Assembly: GCA_046349935.1 (NCBI GenBank)
Contig: JAXMBK010000005.1
Span: forward strand, 124,001-188,000
DNA length: 64,000 nucleotides
Origin: CAIXSC01 sp046349935
GTDB taxonomy: Bacteria > Planctomycetota > Planctomycetia > Pirellulales > Pirellulaceae
Direction of reading: 5' to 3'
Shown here in pieces: positions 1 to 9,245 of this stretch. Under the pieces are notes generated by a model, which worked only from the letters and a program-made list of their open reading frames with translations, searched no databases and was not told the DNA's origin. The translations under genes were made by a program, and so were the position numbers. Positions within the stretch are counted from its first letter, which is position 1; each line of letters begins with the position of its first letter.

Positions 1-795
1 GCGATTGCCAGCTTGGTCGGCGTCCTCGTGATGGCGGACCACGCGACCGCCGGCCCCTTCCGGCGCGTTTGGGAAAAACGCAAAGCCGAACTGCATTCGG
101 AACTGTCGGCGGAGCTTTCCGCCCAAGTCGAGGGGGACGTGAATGCGGCGGAACAGCGATTACAGTCGTCCCTGAACTCGCAAGTCCAAGGGGAAGCTGC
201 CAAGTTGCAAGGGCAGTTCCAGGCGGAGTCGAAGAAGCTGGACGATCAGTTCGCCGCTCAATCCAAGAAGCTCAGCGAACACGTTGATCGCGAACTGGCT
301 GCTGCGCGGAAGCAAATGGCTGACCAAGTGGCGGCCGAATCGAAGAAGCTGCAGGCGCAAGCGGACGCCGAGATCGCTCGGATGAAGACGGCTGCCGAAC
401 AGAAGGTGAACGGCGAAGTCGCGCGCCTGAAGATGGACGTCGAAAAGCAGCTGGAGGTGGCCCTCAAGCGGCTTGGCGATCAGTACGGCGTCGACGCCAA
501 GAAGTTGGCGGAAGTCAATGAAGCGCGGATTAAGGCGGCGACCGACGGGCTGACCACGCAGTGGAAAGCGGAGCTCGCGAAGCTGCCGGAGATCGTCAGC
601 GGTCAGGTGAAGGAACAGTCGGGCAAGCTGAAGGCGGAGATGGCCGAGTTTGTGAAGACGGAAGTCAAAGCGGCCGTGCCGCCGCCGCCGGCCCCGCCGA
701 AGGAAGAGAAGAAGGAACCGGCCAAGGAAGAGGCCGCTCCTCCCCCGCCCGCCCCGAAGGCGGAAGAAAAGAAAGAAGAAGCGAAGCCCGAGTAA
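1..795 (+). CDS. Coiled-coil, Lys/Glu/Ala-rich protein, 5' end outside the window
   Basis: The reading frame is open to the first base (AIASLVGVLV...), so the gene begins before the window; the TTG at 13 need not be the start. The first visible residues are hydrophobic and may be the end of a membrane anchor. Then follow about 200 residues of heptad-like, charged, Ala/Lys/Glu/Gln-rich sequence with repeated units such as AESKKLQAQ and AQSKKLSEH, which predict a long coiled coil. The last 45 residues are a Pro/Lys/Glu-rich low-complexity tail (PPPPAPPKEEKKEPAKE). No enzymatic motif is visible and I do not recognise a family. A role as a membrane-anchored rod or spacer is inference only. A good intrinsic terminator follows 38 bases after the stop. 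Confidence 0.75.
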   Translation, partial: AIASLVGVLVMADHATAGPFRRVWEKRKAELHSELSAELSAQVEGDVNAAEQRLQSSLNSQVQGEAAKLQGQFQAESKKLDDQFAAQSKKLSEHVDRELAAARKQMADQVAAESKKLQAQADAEIARMKTAAEQKVNGEVARLKMDVEKQLEVALKRLGDQYGVDAKKLAEVNEARIKAATDGLTTQWKAELAKLPEIVSGQVKEQSGKLKAEMAEFVKTEVKAAVPPPPAPPKEEKKEPAKEEAAPPPPAPKAEEKKEEAKPE

Positions 796-832
796 CTCGG
801 TGGCGGGCTTGGTTTGCTGGTCTGCATCGCAT

Positions 833-864
833 GGCCGGTCTTCGGAAGAAGGCCGGCCTTTTTT
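833..864 (+). terminator. Rho-independent terminator after the coiled-coil gene
   Basis: An 11-bp stem (833-843 pairing with 848-858, one G-U pair) with a GGAA loop is followed directly by six T residues (859-864). It lies between the coiled-coil gene and glnE, so glnE probably has its own promoter. Confidence 0.8.
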
Positions 865-893
865 CGTGTTTGTTTTCCACGGCGGGAGCCGCG

Positions 894-923
894 CTGACGC
901 AGAGCGTCGCCGTGAGGTACGAT
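894..923 (+). promoter_or_regulatory. Possible sigma-70 promoter of glnE
   Basis: CTGACG (894-899) and TACGAT (918-923) are separated by 18 bases. Each box matches four of six consensus bases. The pair lies just after the terminator at 833-864 and 47 bases before the glnE ATG. This is a by-eye match only. Confidence 0.35.
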
Positions 924-970
924 GTTGCACGCGCGTGTCGAAGCGGGACGCGCGGCATTCGGAGCGCTCC

Positions 971-3900
971 ATGGATATTCCGCAGCTCGTCAAGTATCTG
1001 GACCAACCCGCGGACGCCCGCGGTTGGCTCCGTGGACTCGGGTTCGGCGACGCTCACGCGGCGCATCACAATTTGGTCGACATGGCGGAAGCGGGGGTGA
1101 CGCTCGACCTGCTGGCAGCCATGATCTCGCAGCTCGAACAGTGCCTGCCGCGATTGGCTGATCCCGACATGGTCCTCACGTCGCTGGCTCGTTTTGTGCG
1201 GGCCGCGCGCAGCCCGTTGTCGCTGGGCGCGCTCTTCGAGCGAGATCCCGAGGCGCTGCCGACGCTGCTGCAAGTGTTTTCGACCAGCCAGTACCTGAGC
1301 GACCTGCTGATCCGCGACCCCGAGACGTTCGACTTGGTGCGCATGACCGACGGTCAACCCGTGTCGCGCGAAACCTTGGTGGAAGAGATCTGCGCCGAGG
1401 TGGCGGCGTTGGCGGACGAAGCGGCCGTGATGACGGCGCTGCGCCGCTACAAGCAGCGCGAGACTTTGCGGATCGCCTATGGCGACATCATTCGCCGTCA
1501 CAACATCGACACGGTCACTCGTCAAATCTCGTTCCTCGCCGACGCCCTCTGCGAAGCGGCCGTGCAGGCGGCGTGGCGCAAGCTTTCCGAGCAGCGCGGG
1601 AAGCCGTTGCGTCCCGACGGCAAACCGGCGCGCTTCGTCATGATTGCGCTGGGCAAGTTGGGCGGCTGCGAGCTGAATTACTCGAGCGACATCGATGTGA
1701 TTTTCCTGAGCGACGGACCGGGAGAGACGTCCGGCCCGCGGCGCACGACGAATGACGAGTTCTTCCAGCGGTTGGCTCGGCAAGTCATTCGGCTGCTCAG
1801 CGAACCGACCGACTTGGGAGTCTGTTACCGAGTGGATCTACGGCTGCGGCCGGACGGCAAGCAGGGGGCGACGGTGATCGGCGTCGAATCGGCGCTGCGC
1901 TATTACGACATTTCGGGGCGGACTTGGGAGCGGCAGGCGTTCGTCAAGGCGCGCGCCGCCGCGGGCGACCTCGAGTTGGGGCGGGAGTTCCTGGAGCAGC
2001 TGACGCCGTGGATCTACCGCAACTACCTCAATCGAGCCGACATCACGGGCATTCAGGCGCTCAAGCGCCGCATTGAGCAACGAGCCATCCGCGAAGGGGG
2101 CGAGACGCGCAATGTGAAGACGGGGCGCGGCGGCTTGCGCGACGTGGAATACGTCATTCAGTTTCTGCAATTACTGCACGGCGGGGAGACGCGCAACGTC
2201 CGAACCGGGAATACGATCGAGGCGATCGCGCGTCTGGAAGGCGCCGGCTGCTTGACCCATCAGGAAAGCATGCTGCTGGCGGAGAACTACGAATTGCTGC
2301 GGCGCATCGAGCACCGTTTGCAGATCATGTTCGACTTGCAGACGCACACGTTGCCCGATTCGCCCGAGGAACTGCGAAAAGTGGCCATCCGCGTCGGCTA
2401 CTCCGACGCCCCCGAGCGGTCGGCGCTGGAAGCCTTCAAGCAAGACTATCAAGAGAAGACGGCCGTCAATCGCCGGATTCTGAACTTCCTGCTCAATAAC
2501 GCCTTTCCCGACTCGGAGTCCTGCGCTCCCGAAATCGATCTGGTGCTCGACCCCGACCCGTCTGAAGCGACGATTCGCGATGTTCTGAGCAAGTACGCCT
2601 TCCGCGACGTACCGGCGGCTTACCAGCACTTGATGGCGCTATCGGCCGAGAAGATCCCCTTCCTGTCAACGCGCCGTTGCCGACACTTTTTGGCCTCGAT
2701 TGCCCCGTCGCTCTTACGCGCCATCGCCTCGACGCCCAATCCTGACGCCACCCTCTTGGAACTCAGCCGCGTCAGCGACTCGATCGGCGGCAAGGGCATC
2801 CTCTGGGAGTTGTTTAGCTTTAACGCCCCGTCGCTCAAGCTGTACGTGCATCTGTGTGCGACGAGTCCTTATTTGTCGAACATCCTCACCAGCCATCCTG
2901 GGATGATCGACGAACTGATGGACTCGCTGGTGCTCGACAAGCTGCCGTCGCTCGAGTCGCTGCAGAAGTCGTTGGACGAGTTATGCGGCGGCGCCGAGGA
3001 CCTTGATCCGATCCTGCATAGCTTCAAGAACTCGAACCATCTCCGCGTGGGCGTGCGCGACATCCTGGGCAAGGAAGACATTCGTCGGACGCACCGAGCG
3101 CTCGCCGACATCGCCGAATCGTGTCTGCAGCAGATTGCGGTGCGTGAATATTACCGCATGGTCGAACGATTCGGCGAACCCACGCTGCTCGGCGGCGCCC
3201 TGGACGGCAAGCCGTGCGAATTTCTGATGCTGGCGATGGGAAAGTTGGGCGGGCGCGAGCCGAACTATCACAGCGATCTCGACGTGGTGTTCCTGTACGA
3301 AGGGGATGGTTCGACCGTCTCGCGCATCCGCGGCCGCCGCGACGCCAGCACGACGAACCAGCACTTCTTCAGCCAACTGTGTCAACGCATCATCAAGACC
3401 GTCACGCAGCTTGGTCCCTACGGCCGCCTCTATGAACTCGATCCACGCTTGCGACCCACCGGCAAGAACGGCGCCTTGGCTGTGTCGCTCGACGAGTTTA
3501 CTCGGTACTTCGCCACGGGCCGCGGACAACTTTGGGAGCGTCAGGCATTGTGCAAGGCGCGACCCATGTACGGTTCCGAGGCCGCTCGCAAGCTGTTGAT
3601 CGAACGCGTCCGCGACGCTCAGTTCGTCCGGCCGTGGGAGCCGGCCTGTGCGGCGGAAATCCAGCACATGCGGCGGAGGATCGAGATTGACGCTTCGCCG
3701 CGAAACCTGAAGCGTGCGCCGGGCGGGACGGTCGACGTCGAGTTCGTGGTGCAAATGTTGCAACTGCAGTACGGTCAAGAAAAGCCGGGCGTCCTCGCCC
3801 CCAACACGCTCGACGCCCTTGAGAAGCTGCGAGAACAGGGCGTGTTGTCCGCTGACGACGCTTTGGCCTGGAGCGAGTCGTATCGCTTTCTCCGCAACAT

Positions 3901-4093
3901 CGAAGCCCGCCTGCGGCTCATGAACACCACCGCGCGTCACGATTTCCCCAGCGATCCCTCGGAGCTGCGCAAGCTCGCATTCCTGTTGAACTATCCTTCT
4001 CCAGAGCAGTTGGAGGAGGATGTGCGTTCGACGCTGGCCGACAATCGGACTCGCTTTGAAGCAGCCTTCCGCCAGTACGCCCTCCGCTCGTAG
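971..4093 (+). CDS. glnE: Bifunctional glutamine synthetase adenylyltransferase/deadenylase
   Basis: GlnE attaches AMP to, and removes it from, glutamine synthetase in response to PII, and so sets nitrogen assimilation. At 1040 residues it is slightly longer than the E. coli enzyme (about 946). Both nucleotidyltransferase halves are present. The N-terminal one (about residues 220-247) has ALGKLGG followed by SSDIDVIF. The C-terminal one (about 751-778) has AMGKLGG followed by HSDLDVVF. In known GlnE the N-terminal half removes AMP and the C-terminal half adds it. The ATG at 971 is chosen because GGAG lies just upstream and the protein then starts MDIPQLVKYL; the open frame further upstream runs through the terminator region. 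The stop codon is the TAG of a repeated palindrome (4089-4112). No glnA or glnB lies in the window. Confidence 0.95.
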   Translation: MDIPQLVKYLDQPADARGWLRGLGFGDAHAAHHNLVDMAEAGVTLDLLAAMISQLEQCLPRLADPDMVLTSLARFVRAARSPLSLGALFERDPEALPTLLQVFSTSQYLSDLLIRDPETFDLVRMTDGQPVSRETLVEEICAEVAALADEAAVMTALRRYKQRETLRIAYGDIIRRHNIDTVTRQISFLADALCEAAVQAAWRKLSEQRGKPLRPDGKPARFVMIALGKLGGCELNYSSDIDVIFLSDGPGETSGPRRTTNDEFFQRLARQVIRLLSEPTDLGVCYRVDLRLRPDGKQGATVIGVESALRYYDISGRTWERQAFVKARAAAGDLELGREFLEQLTPWIYRNYLNRADITGIQALKRRIEQRAIREGGETRNVKTGRGGLRDVEYVIQFLQLLHGGETRNVRTGNTIEAIARLEGAGCLTHQESMLLAENYELLRRIEHRLQIMFDLQTHTLPDSPEELRKVAIRVGYSDAPERSALEAFKQDYQEKTAVNRRILNFLLNNAFPDSESCAPEIDLVLDPDPSEATIRDVLSKYAFRDVPAAYQHLMALSAEKIPFLSTRRCRHFLASIAPSLLRAIASTPNPDATLLELSRVSDSIGGKGILWELFSFNAPSLKLYVHLCATSPYLSNILTSHPGMIDELMDSLVLDKLPSLESLQKSLDELCGGAEDLDPILHSFKNSNHLRVGVRDILGKEDIRRTHRALADIAESCLQQIAVREYYRMVERFGEPTLLGGALDGKPCEFLMLAMGKLGGREPNYHSDLDVVFLYEGDGSTVSRIRGRRDASTTNQHFFSQLCQRIIKTVTQLGPYGRLYELDPRLRPTGKNGALAVSLDEFTRYFATGRGQLWERQALCKARPMYGSEAARKLLIERVRDAQFVRPWEPACAAEIQHMRRRIEIDASPRNLKRAPGGTVDVEFVVQMLQLQYGQEKPGVLAPNTLDALEKLREQGVLSADDALAWSESYRFLRNIEARLRLMNTTARHDFPSDPSELRKLAFLLNYPSPEQLEEDVRSTLADNRTRFEAAFRQYALRS

Positions 4094-4112
4094 CGCAGGC
4101 TTCCAGCCTGCG
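4089..4112 (+). repeat. REP-like palindrome, copy A (overlaps glnE stop)
   Basis: CGTAG is followed by CGCAGGCT-TCC-AGCCTGCG, an 8-bp stem (4094-4101 with 4105-4112) and 3-base loop. The TAG at 4091-4093 is the stop codon of glnE. The outer pairs differ from other copies but stay complementary. Confidence 0.85.
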
Positions 4113-4136
4113 ACCTCCGCCCCCCCTCATCCCCGG

Positions 4137-4163
4137 CCCTTCTCCCCGCGGCGGGGAGAAGGG
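4137..4163. terminator. Hairpin between convergent glnE and DUF1501 gene
   Basis: CCCTTCTCCCCGC and GCGGGGAGAAGGG form 13-bp arms around one central base. There is no clear T tract. It follows the REP-like palindrome at a distance of about 24 bases, the same order seen at 42515-42588, so it may belong to a compound repeat rather than be a dedicated terminator. Confidence 0.5.
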
Positions 4164-4288
4164 AGCTCCATCCGCGCGAGTGGCGGTGCAACAAACGACA
4201 GTGGCGCCGAGGCGCCAAACACTCTGAATTCAACAGAGTTCTTTGTCACCCGCACCCTTGCCCATACCCCCGCTTACCGCGCCCCCGC

Positions 4289-5746
4289 TTACCCGACCGC
4301 TTCGCGAATCACTTCGCCTTCGTCCAGGATCAAGCGCGGGCGATCTTGATAGTCGTGGATGACTCGACGGTGGTTGATGCCGAGAGCGGCGTAGGTGGTG
4401 GCGACGACGTCCGCGGGCGAATAACGGCGGCCGGTGGGGGCGGCGCCTTGCGGCCCCGTGTCGCCGATGGCTTGACCGGCTCGAGTTCCCGCGCCGGCGA
4501 AGAAGAGCGAGCCGGCTTTGCCCCAGTGATCGCGTCCGCCGCGGGCGTTGATGCGCGGGGTGCGGCCGAATTCGGTGAGGAACACGACGAGGGTCGAGTC
4601 GAGGAGGCCGCGCTGTTCTAGGTCGGCGATCAAAGCGGCGAAGGCGCGATCCATTCCGGCCAAGTGATAGCCGCGGAAGGCCATCTGCTGAATCGGCGGA
4701 TGATTCTGCACCTCGGCATTGTGGTTGTCCCACACATTGCCATAGTCGGGATCGTAACCGTAGTCGACCAGGATGAACCGGGCGCCGGCCTCGACCAGCC
4801 GCCGCGCCATGAGGCAGCGACCGCCGATCTTCGTCTTGCCATATCGCTCGCGCACCTCGGGCGACTCGGTCGACAAATCAAATGCCGAACGGACGGCGGG
4901 AGTCGTCAGCAACCGCAGGGCGTCGCGATACCGACTCTCGGCGGCGACGAATGCGTCTTGGCGTTCAATGGTGCGCAACGCTTGGTCGAAACTGTCGCGC
5001 AAGGCGGTGCGCCGCGAAAGTCGGCTGAGCGGCACTTCGTCGCCCAGAGTGATCGAGGCCGGCGTCAGCGACTCGTCGGCTTCTGCCGGCGGATTGTCGA
5101 GCTTCTCCCCGACCGAGAAGTCAGGTTGTTCGGGGAGCCCGCCCAAGCAATAGGGCACGTGTTGGCTGCCGAGCCAGCCGCCGACGAACAGGTTGTGGGG
5201 CGGCGGACCGGGGCGAGTGACTCCGGGGACGGCGATATACGCGGGGAGTCCGTTGCGCGGGCCCTGCAAGTGCGACACGATCGAACCCGCATTGGGTTCC
5301 GTGAACAGCTGATTCTGGTTCACCTTCCGCCCCGACAGCGTGTAAACCTGGCTCAATAGGTGGTCGTCGCTATCGTGTGAAAAGCTGCGCAGGACGGCCA
5401 ACTTATCGGCCATCCGCGCCAGTTCGGGAACCGTTTCGGAGAAACGAACGCCGGGAACCGAGGTGGCGATGTCGTTTAACACGCCGCGCACTTCGACCGG
5501 CGCTTGCGGCTTAGGATCGAACGAATCGAGATGGGTCACCCCCCCGGCCATCCAGAGGACGATGACCGACTTGGCCTTTCCGGGCCCTTCGACCGCGGGA
5601 CTCGACGTCGCTGATTCGGCGGCGGCCAGCCAAGTTGCGGGCAGGGGGTGAGCCGCCACGGCGTGAGCGGCGATCGACAACGCTCCCACTCGCAGCACGT
5701 CGCGCCGGCTTCGCAGAAAACTTAACGGGGAGAAATCGGCTGCCAC
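4289..5746 (-). CDS. DUF1501 family protein (copy 1)
   Basis: DUF1501 proteins are abundant in planctomycetes, belong to the alkaline phosphatase/sulfatase-like superfamily and are predicted to be exported; their substrates are not known. This 485-residue copy has the leader FLRSRRDVLRVGALSIAAHA, a twin-arginine-like signal. It also has the family marks VIVLWMAGGVTHLDSFDPKP near the N-terminus and a C-terminal stretch around VVFLTEFGRTPRINARGGRDHWGKAG. The GTG at 5746 is preferred because GGAGG lies 5 bases upstream; an in-frame ATG at 5785 has no good ribosome site. Unlike most DUF1501 genes it has no DUF1553 gene beside it. The TPR gene lies upstream on the same strand, 69 bases away. Confidence 0.85.
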   Translation of the reverse strand: MAADFSPLSFLRSRRDVLRVGALSIAAHAVAAHPLPATWLAAAESATSSPAVEGPGKAKSVIVLWMAGGVTHLDSFDPKPQAPVEVRGVLNDIATSVPGVRFSETVPELARMADKLAVLRSFSHDSDDHLLSQVYTLSGRKVNQNQLFTEPNAGSIVSHLQGPRNGLPAYIAVPGVTRPGPPPHNLFVGGWLGSQHVPYCLGGLPEQPDFSVGEKLDNPPAEADESLTPASITLGDEVPLSRLSRRTALRDSFDQALRTIERQDAFVAAESRYRDALRLLTTPAVRSAFDLSTESPEVRERYGKTKIGGRCLMARRLVEAGARFILVDYGYDPDYGNVWDNHNAEVQNHPPIQQMAFRGYHLAGMDRAFAALIADLEQRGLLDSTLVVFLTEFGRTPRINARGGRDHWGKAGSLFFAGAGTRAGQAIGDTGPQGAAPTGRRYSPADVVATTYAALGINHRRVIHDYQDRPRLILDEGEVIREAVG

Positions 5747-5815
5747 GTTCGCCTCCGTAGGGGTAGCAGTGCGGGAGACCCTCATCCTGGCAGCGAAGTG
5801 CAGAGCGCAGGACGC

Positions 5816-6382
5816 TCAGACCCCGACGCGACTCATCAATGCCTGAAAGCGCCGATCGCCGCGCAGCGGGTCGAAGTCCGGCTCCGTGGCCACTCGTTCG
5901 CGGTACCGTGGATCGAGCTCGAAGGAAATCGCCAAATAATGCAGAGCGGCGGCGGGGTTGGTGGAGAGCGACCAGTAGCAGGCCAAGTTGTAGTGCACGA
6001 TCGCCGACTCGTCGTCGACGCGCAGTGCGTGTTCCAACGTTTCGATGGCCAAGTCGAGTCGGTCGATGCGCTTGTAGCAGGACGCCAGCGCTAACCACAC
6101 GGCCAAGTTTTCGCCATCTTGGTCCGCCGAGCGTAGGAGGGCTTCAATGGCGGCTGGGTAGCGCTGCAACACGCGGTTGGCTTGACCGATCAGCAACAGC
6201 ACCTGGGCGCGATTGCTCCCGGTCAGCGTCGCGCGACTGAGCGTCTCGAGCGCCCGTTCGGCTAGTTTCTCGCGCAGCGGCTGCGGAAGCGGCCAGCGTT
6301 TGGCGAACATGTTCGCGAGTTCCAAATAGCCTTCGGCTTCGCGCACTAACTGCTGCCGTCGAATTCGGGAGTAATCAGCCAC
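5816..6382 (-). CDS. TPR-repeat protein
   Basis: A 188-residue soluble protein made mostly of tetratricopeptide-like helical pairs. Examples are AIEALLRSADQDGENLAVWLALASCYKRIDRLDLAIETLEHALRV (split here over two repeats) and SAIVHYNLACYWSLSTNPAAALHYLAISFELDPRY. It most likely acts as a protein-binding scaffold; the partner is unknown. The GTG at 6382 is chosen because GGAGGGA (6391-6397) sits 8 bases upstream; an ATG at 6421 is possible but has no such site. It probably shares a transcript with the DUF1501 gene downstream and faces the membrane-protein gene at 6703 across a 320-base divergent region. Confidence 0.75.
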   Translation of the reverse strand: MADYSRIRRQQLVREAEGYLELANMFAKRWPLPQPLREKLAERALETLSRATLTGSNRAQVLLLIGQANRVLQRYPAAIEALLRSADQDGENLAVWLALASCYKRIDRLDLAIETLEHALRVDDESAIVHYNLACYWSLSTNPAAALHYLAISFELDPRYRERVATEPDFDPLRGDRRFQALMSRVGV

Positions 6383-6702
6383 TGCAACGCTCCCTCCTCT
6401 AGGCCCAGGGATGTTTCTCACCCCAGGATATTTCGTTCTCGCATCCTTGGCTATCGCTCTTGCCCACCGCCATGGATTTCAGTCTAACCGCCGCCGGCCA
6501 AACTCCCAAGGCATCTCTCGCAAGCAAGCCGGCAACATACCGAGGCCGTTCTGGGGAGCGGCGAGATGATTTTCTCGGCCGTTTTTCGCGTTTTTTCGTT
6601 TTTTTGTACGGCAGGCGTGCTGCGCACCCACTAATGCTCCTGACAAGCTGGCCGCGGCGCGGGTTCGCGACGAGGCGCGGGACATTGCGGGAGTTGCACG
6701 AC

Positions 6703-9060
6703 ATGCGTTTAACCTTACGGACCTTGCTGGCGTACCTTGACGACCTCCTGGAACCGGCCGATGCGGTCGAAATGGGGAAGCGGATCGAGGAAAACAAGAT
6801 CGCCACCGAATTGGTGCAGCGTATTCGTACTCGGATGCGCCTGTTGAGGTTAGGGGCGCCCAAGGTGGACGGTCGCGGCATCGGGCTCGACGCCAATTCG
6901 GTCGCCGAGTATCTCGACAATACGCTGCCCGCCGACCGGGTGCTCGATTTTGAAAAAGTGTGTCTCGAGTCAGACGTGCACTTGGCGGAGGTGGCATCGT
7001 GCCACCAAGTGTTGGCGGCGGTCATGGATAAGCCGGCGCATGTCGACCCGAACGTGCGGCTGCGGATGTACAACCTCATCCGGCTACAGAGCGTGGAGCC
7101 TGCGTTGGAGCCGGACGACGCCTGGGGGGACGAAGATCCGTTGGGGGCCGCAGTGGACGTTGTTGCGCCGCCGCCGGTTGCGTCGGCGGGGGCCGAAGAA
7201 GTGACCCCGCCGCCGATTGCCAACGCCCCTTCGGCGGGTTCCTTTTCGGCGACGCGTCTGTGGGTGTTGGCCCTGTCGCTGGCGCTGGTCTGTGTTTTCG
7301 TGTTGGGCGGTCTCCGCCTCCTCGGCCCCTTTGATGCCACGCACCCGCTGGCGGCTTGGCGTTCCGGCAAGTCGTCTACGGCGCCGGGCGTGGAAATGGC
7401 GCAGAACGATATCGACGCCGGCGGTTCGCCGAGCGGCTCGAGCGGCGCGTCGGACGCGGCTGCCGCCGACCAGGCACGCGCCGACCAGGCAGGCGCCGGG
7501 GGAGAGGCAGTGGGGAGCGAAGCGGCGGGGGCCGGTGCGCCGAACGGCGGGATGGTCGGCGGGGGAGCGGCTGGCGGCGTTCCCGAAGCGGGCGCCGAGG
7601 CGGGAGTGGTCGGCGGCGAGCCGGCTGCTCCAGGCGACTCGGCCCCGACTCCGGATGAATTGAATGGCGGAGCCTTCGCGGGAAATGCGAAACCAGGAGC
7701 GGTGGGAGCCGCGGAGGCGGCGGAGGAGATGCCGCCGGAACCGCCGCTGGCGGGAGCGCCGCCGCGCGCCTCGTTGCCCTTGCCATTCGGCGCGAAACCG
7801 CGCGCGGGCCAAGGCAATTCGGAGGGCGCGGGGAACGAAGCCGGGGAGGACGCTGAGGCGGCCGTTCAGGCGCTCGAATTGGGGCGATTTCTGTCCGAAG
7901 AGCACATTCTTGCTCGGCGCAGCGCAGAGGATGGGCTGTGGTATCGCTTGGCGCGCGGTGCGCGATTGTCGGATGGCGATCGACTGGTATCGTTGCCCGT
8001 TTATCGTCCGCAATTGTTGTTGACCACCGGCGTGCAGGTGATGCTGGTCGGCGATGCTTCCCTGCAGTTGAAGGCCGTGAATGGGACCGAACTGCCGGAG
8101 TTGTCGGTCGACTTTGGCCGGCTGATTTGTGCGTCGTCGGGGAGGCCTGGGGCTTCATTGCGACTGAACGTGGGAGGAGAGACGGGGCAGTTGCGGTTCG
8201 TCGATGTGGATGCGGAGGTCGCGGTGGAGGTTCGCCGCTCTTTCCTGGCAGGGATCGATCCAGCGACCGAAGCGCCGGCGGCGACCATCGCCATTTATGC
8301 TCGCAACGGCAAGATCGGCTGGTTGGGAGCGGGCGGTCGCGAGGAGATCATTGGGAACGGCGAGGCGCTGGCATGGAGCGTGGGGCAGGAAAGTGCGGAG
8401 CCGGCAGCGGCCGCGTATCCGCAATGGACGAGCCCGCCGTCGGTGGGAGGATTGGATCGGCGTGCCTCGGAGGATTTGGTGGGATTCTTGAAGTTGGACC
8501 GACCGATCACGCTGTCGTTGGGGGAGTTGGCCGAGTTCCGGAAGACGGAAGTACGTTCTTTGGCGGCGCGTTGTTTGGGGGTGCTAGGTCAGTACGATGC
8601 GCTGTGGAATGAACTGATTAGCGACAAGCAGTATTCGTATTGGGACGAGGCGGTGGATGGGTTGCGTGACGCAGTCAGCCGCTCGCCTGAGGAAGCGACC
8701 GAAGTGCTGAAGTCGATTGAGCGGCTGAAGAAGCGAAACGCGGCCGACCTGTATCGGATGCTGCGTGGGTACGATGCGTCGCAAGTTGCCGAGGGGGGGG
8801 CGGCGCAGTTGGTCGATTTCTTGGAGCACGATGATTTGGAGATGCGAGTGCTGGCGTTTGAAAACTTGCGCCGCATCACGGAATCGACTCACAATTATCG
8901 GCCCGAAAAGGCGGCCGAGGCGCGGCGGCTGCCGACGCAGGAATGGCGGAGGCAGCTCAAGGAGGGCCGAATTGCCTATAAGGCACGGTCCGCCGCGGAC
9001 GGAAAGCGGCTGCCCTCCGAGAAGACCTCGCGCGTAAGTCCCTCTGTGCGAGTTCGTTAA
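6703..9060 (+). CDS. Single-pass membrane protein with anti-sigma-like N-terminus, FecR-like domain and HEAT-like tail
   Basis: A 785-residue protein in four visible parts. Residues 1-165 are soluble and contain LTLRTLLAYLDDLLEPADA and VAEYLDNTLPADRVLDFE, which recall the LxAYLDGEL-type start of planctomycete anti-sigma or scaffold proteins, but the zinc ligands are not clear. One membrane segment follows near residue 185 (LWVLALSLALVCVFVLGGL). Residues about 215-385 are a Gly/Ala/Pro/Glu-rich low-complexity linker. The outer part starts with a FecR-like beta region (LARGARLSDGDRLVSLPVYR, then LQLKAVNGTELPELSVDFG) and ends in helical, HEAT-like repeats. The ATG at 6703 is chosen where family-like sequence begins; frame upstream is poor in character. 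Function is unknown; signalling across the membrane is inference. It diverges from the TPR gene. Confidence 0.55.
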   Translation: MRLTLRTLLAYLDDLLEPADAVEMGKRIEENKIATELVQRIRTRMRLLRLGAPKVDGRGIGLDANSVAEYLDNTLPADRVLDFEKVCLESDVHLAEVASCHQVLAAVMDKPAHVDPNVRLRMYNLIRLQSVEPALEPDDAWGDEDPLGAAVDVVAPPPVASAGAEEVTPPPIANAPSAGSFSATRLWVLALSLALVCVFVLGGLRLLGPFDATHPLAAWRSGKSSTAPGVEMAQNDIDAGGSPSGSSGASDAAAADQARADQAGAGGEAVGSEAAGAGAPNGGMVGGGAAGGVPEAGAEAGVVGGEPAAPGDSAPTPDELNGGAFAGNAKPGAVGAAEAAEEMPPEPPLAGAPPRASLPLPFGAKPRAGQGNSEGAGNEAGEDAEAAVQALELGRFLSEEHILARRSAEDGLWYRLARGARLSDGDRLVSLPVYRPQLLLTTGVQVMLVGDASLQLKAVNGTELPELSVDFGRLICASSGRPGASLRLNVGGETGQLRFVDVDAEVAVEVRRSFLAGIDPATEAPAATIAIYARNGKIGWLGAGGREEIIGNGEALAWSVGQESAEPAAAAYPQWTSPPSVGGLDRRASEDLVGFLKLDRPITLSLGELAEFRKTEVRSLAARCLGVLGQYDALWNELISDKQYSYWDEAVDGLRDAVSRSPEEATEVLKSIERLKKRNAADLYRMLRGYDASQVAEGGAAQLVDFLEHDDLEMRVLAFENLRRITESTHNYRPEKAAEARRLPTQEWRRQLKEGRIAYKARSAADGKRLPSEKTSRVSPSVRVR

Positions 9061-9245
9061 GGCGAATTTCGCTGATTCTTGACGGTTCTGGGGCCGAGGA
9101 GCTAGTTCGCCCCTTTCGTCCGTCGGTTGAGTGGTTAAACTATACAGCTTCCATTGTCGGCTTACCGTTCCGTGGGGCGCTGGCTGACGGCAACTTTGCA
9201 GACGGCAAATCAGTGCCAGTTTTGGATTTAGAAGGAGCACGTTTC

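Noticed and set aside
800..970. N-terminal extension of glnE
   Set aside because: The frame is open to 800 but would run through the end of a terminator stem and a promoter-like region. The ATG at 971 has a ribosome site and a family-like start.
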